Assembly: GCA_000231825.2 (NCBI GenBank)
Contig: JH720366.1
Location: 247,484 to 311,483, forward strand
Length of the DNA stretch: 64,000 nucleotides
Direction: 5' to 3'
Source: Tetrahymena elliotti 4EA
Taxonomy: Eukaryota; Ciliophora; Oligohymenophorea; Hymenostomatida; Tetrahymenidae
The first letter of the stretch is position 1. The number at the start of each line of letters is the position of its first letter. The notes below the pieces were generated by a model. That model did not search any database. It was not told the origin of the DNA and saw only the letters and a program-made list of their open reading frames with translations. The translations under genes and the position numbers were made by a program. Shown piece by piece: positions 63,371-64,000 of this stretch.

Positions 63371-64000
63371 TTTTGCTATTCCTTATTTAAACTATTATTT
63401 AACTTTGAAAATATATAATCCTTTTTCTCAGTAAACAAGCAAGTAGTTTCTGACTTATTTATTAATCAATCAAATTTCTTAAATTTAATAATCTCAATCA
63501 ATCAAGTTTTCAAATTAACTCTCAAAAAAGATAATAAAGTAAATAAATAATTAATTTAATTAGATAGAAAGATAGATTCTTTTAAATAAAAAGTGATTGA
63601 TTCATTAGTATATCTATCTAACAATCTATCTATCTATCTAACATTATATTCTTTGTCATTATTGTTTGTTTGTTTGTTTAGATTTTTAAATTTTCAAAAT
63701 ATCAATGAAGAGTTTTTCTTTAAATTAACCTAGGAAGAGAAAAATGCATTTTCATTTAAAAGATGAATTGGTTTGAAAGAGAATGAAAAGAGATAAAATG
63801 GTGGATTTTGTCGAAAAAAAGAAGAAGATGGAGAAATTAGATTTATTTGAATTCAAAAAGATAGATAAATGGTGTATTAATTGTTTACTTAATTTCATTT
63901 ATGAGCCTCAAATATATAAATATTTTTATAAATAAGTAAAATTAGAAGCAGTTTTTACTTAGAAAATGTTAAAAAATTTAATAAAAAATATATTTATAAG
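63371..64000. other. Upstream region of the Fused-type gene
   Basis: AT-rich DNA with a (TATC)n run near 63610-63640 and a GTTT run at 63665-63680. No gene seen before the window ends. Confidence 0.45.

Overview
The window is ciliate nuclear DNA, most likely from Tetrahymena or a close relative. Intergenic DNA is extremely AT-rich. Every convincing reading frame is full of in-frame TAA and TAG (glutamine) and ends in TGA. Introns are many, short, AT-rich and GT...AG. Because TAA and TAG are sense codons, gene models here come from reading TGA-only frames, splice phase and family motifs. Exon edges are approximate wherever no conserved motif anchors them.

Left part (1-27 kb): an AT desert holds two tiny secreted cysteine proteins (3.2 and 5.2 kb) and a tandem repeat of about 320 bp (6.2-7.7 kb). 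Next come a guanylate-binding-protein-like GTPase (+, 8.5-11.5 kb) and a calcineurin A catalytic subunit (-, 12.3-15.3 kb). Two unrecognised coiled-coil or low-complexity proteins (-, 18.2-19.7 and 20.5-22.1 kb) are separated by a tandem array of about 95 bp units. A long unrecognised Q-rich/acidic protein (+, 23.6-27.0 kb) follows.

Middle part (27-49.8 kb): a polytopic membrane protein with a long Q/N/S-rich N-terminus (-), then a leishmanolysin (M8) protease fused to furin-like cysteine repeats and a multi-pass membrane tail (-). Then come a coiled-coil protein whose tail is partly duplicated downstream (-), a 175-residue secreted protein (-), the axonemal nexin-dynein regulatory complex subunit DRC1 (-), the ciliary GTPase ARL3 (-), and a Bfr1-type RNA-associated coiled-coil protein (+).

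Right part (49.8-64 kb): 49.8-58.1 kb looks like a graveyard of mobile DNA. It contains an isolated GC-richer exon-like island, a broken ISXO2/Merlin-type transposase (-), a kinase-like gene broken in its catalytic loop (+), an AATATTC-rich patch and a broken hAT transposase (+). It is followed by a Fused/STK36/TIO-type kinase with a C-terminal armadillo region (-, 58.1-63.4 kb).

DRC1, ARL3 and Fused all act in cilia or axonemes in other eukaryotes, and calcineurin is a Ca2+ effector; the proximity may be chance. Two 100-N assembly gaps are present (39845-39944 and 58594-58693). The second is flanked by the same 67 bp on both sides, so it is probably an unmerged contig overlap. I found no tRNA, rRNA, CRISPR array or telomere repeat.
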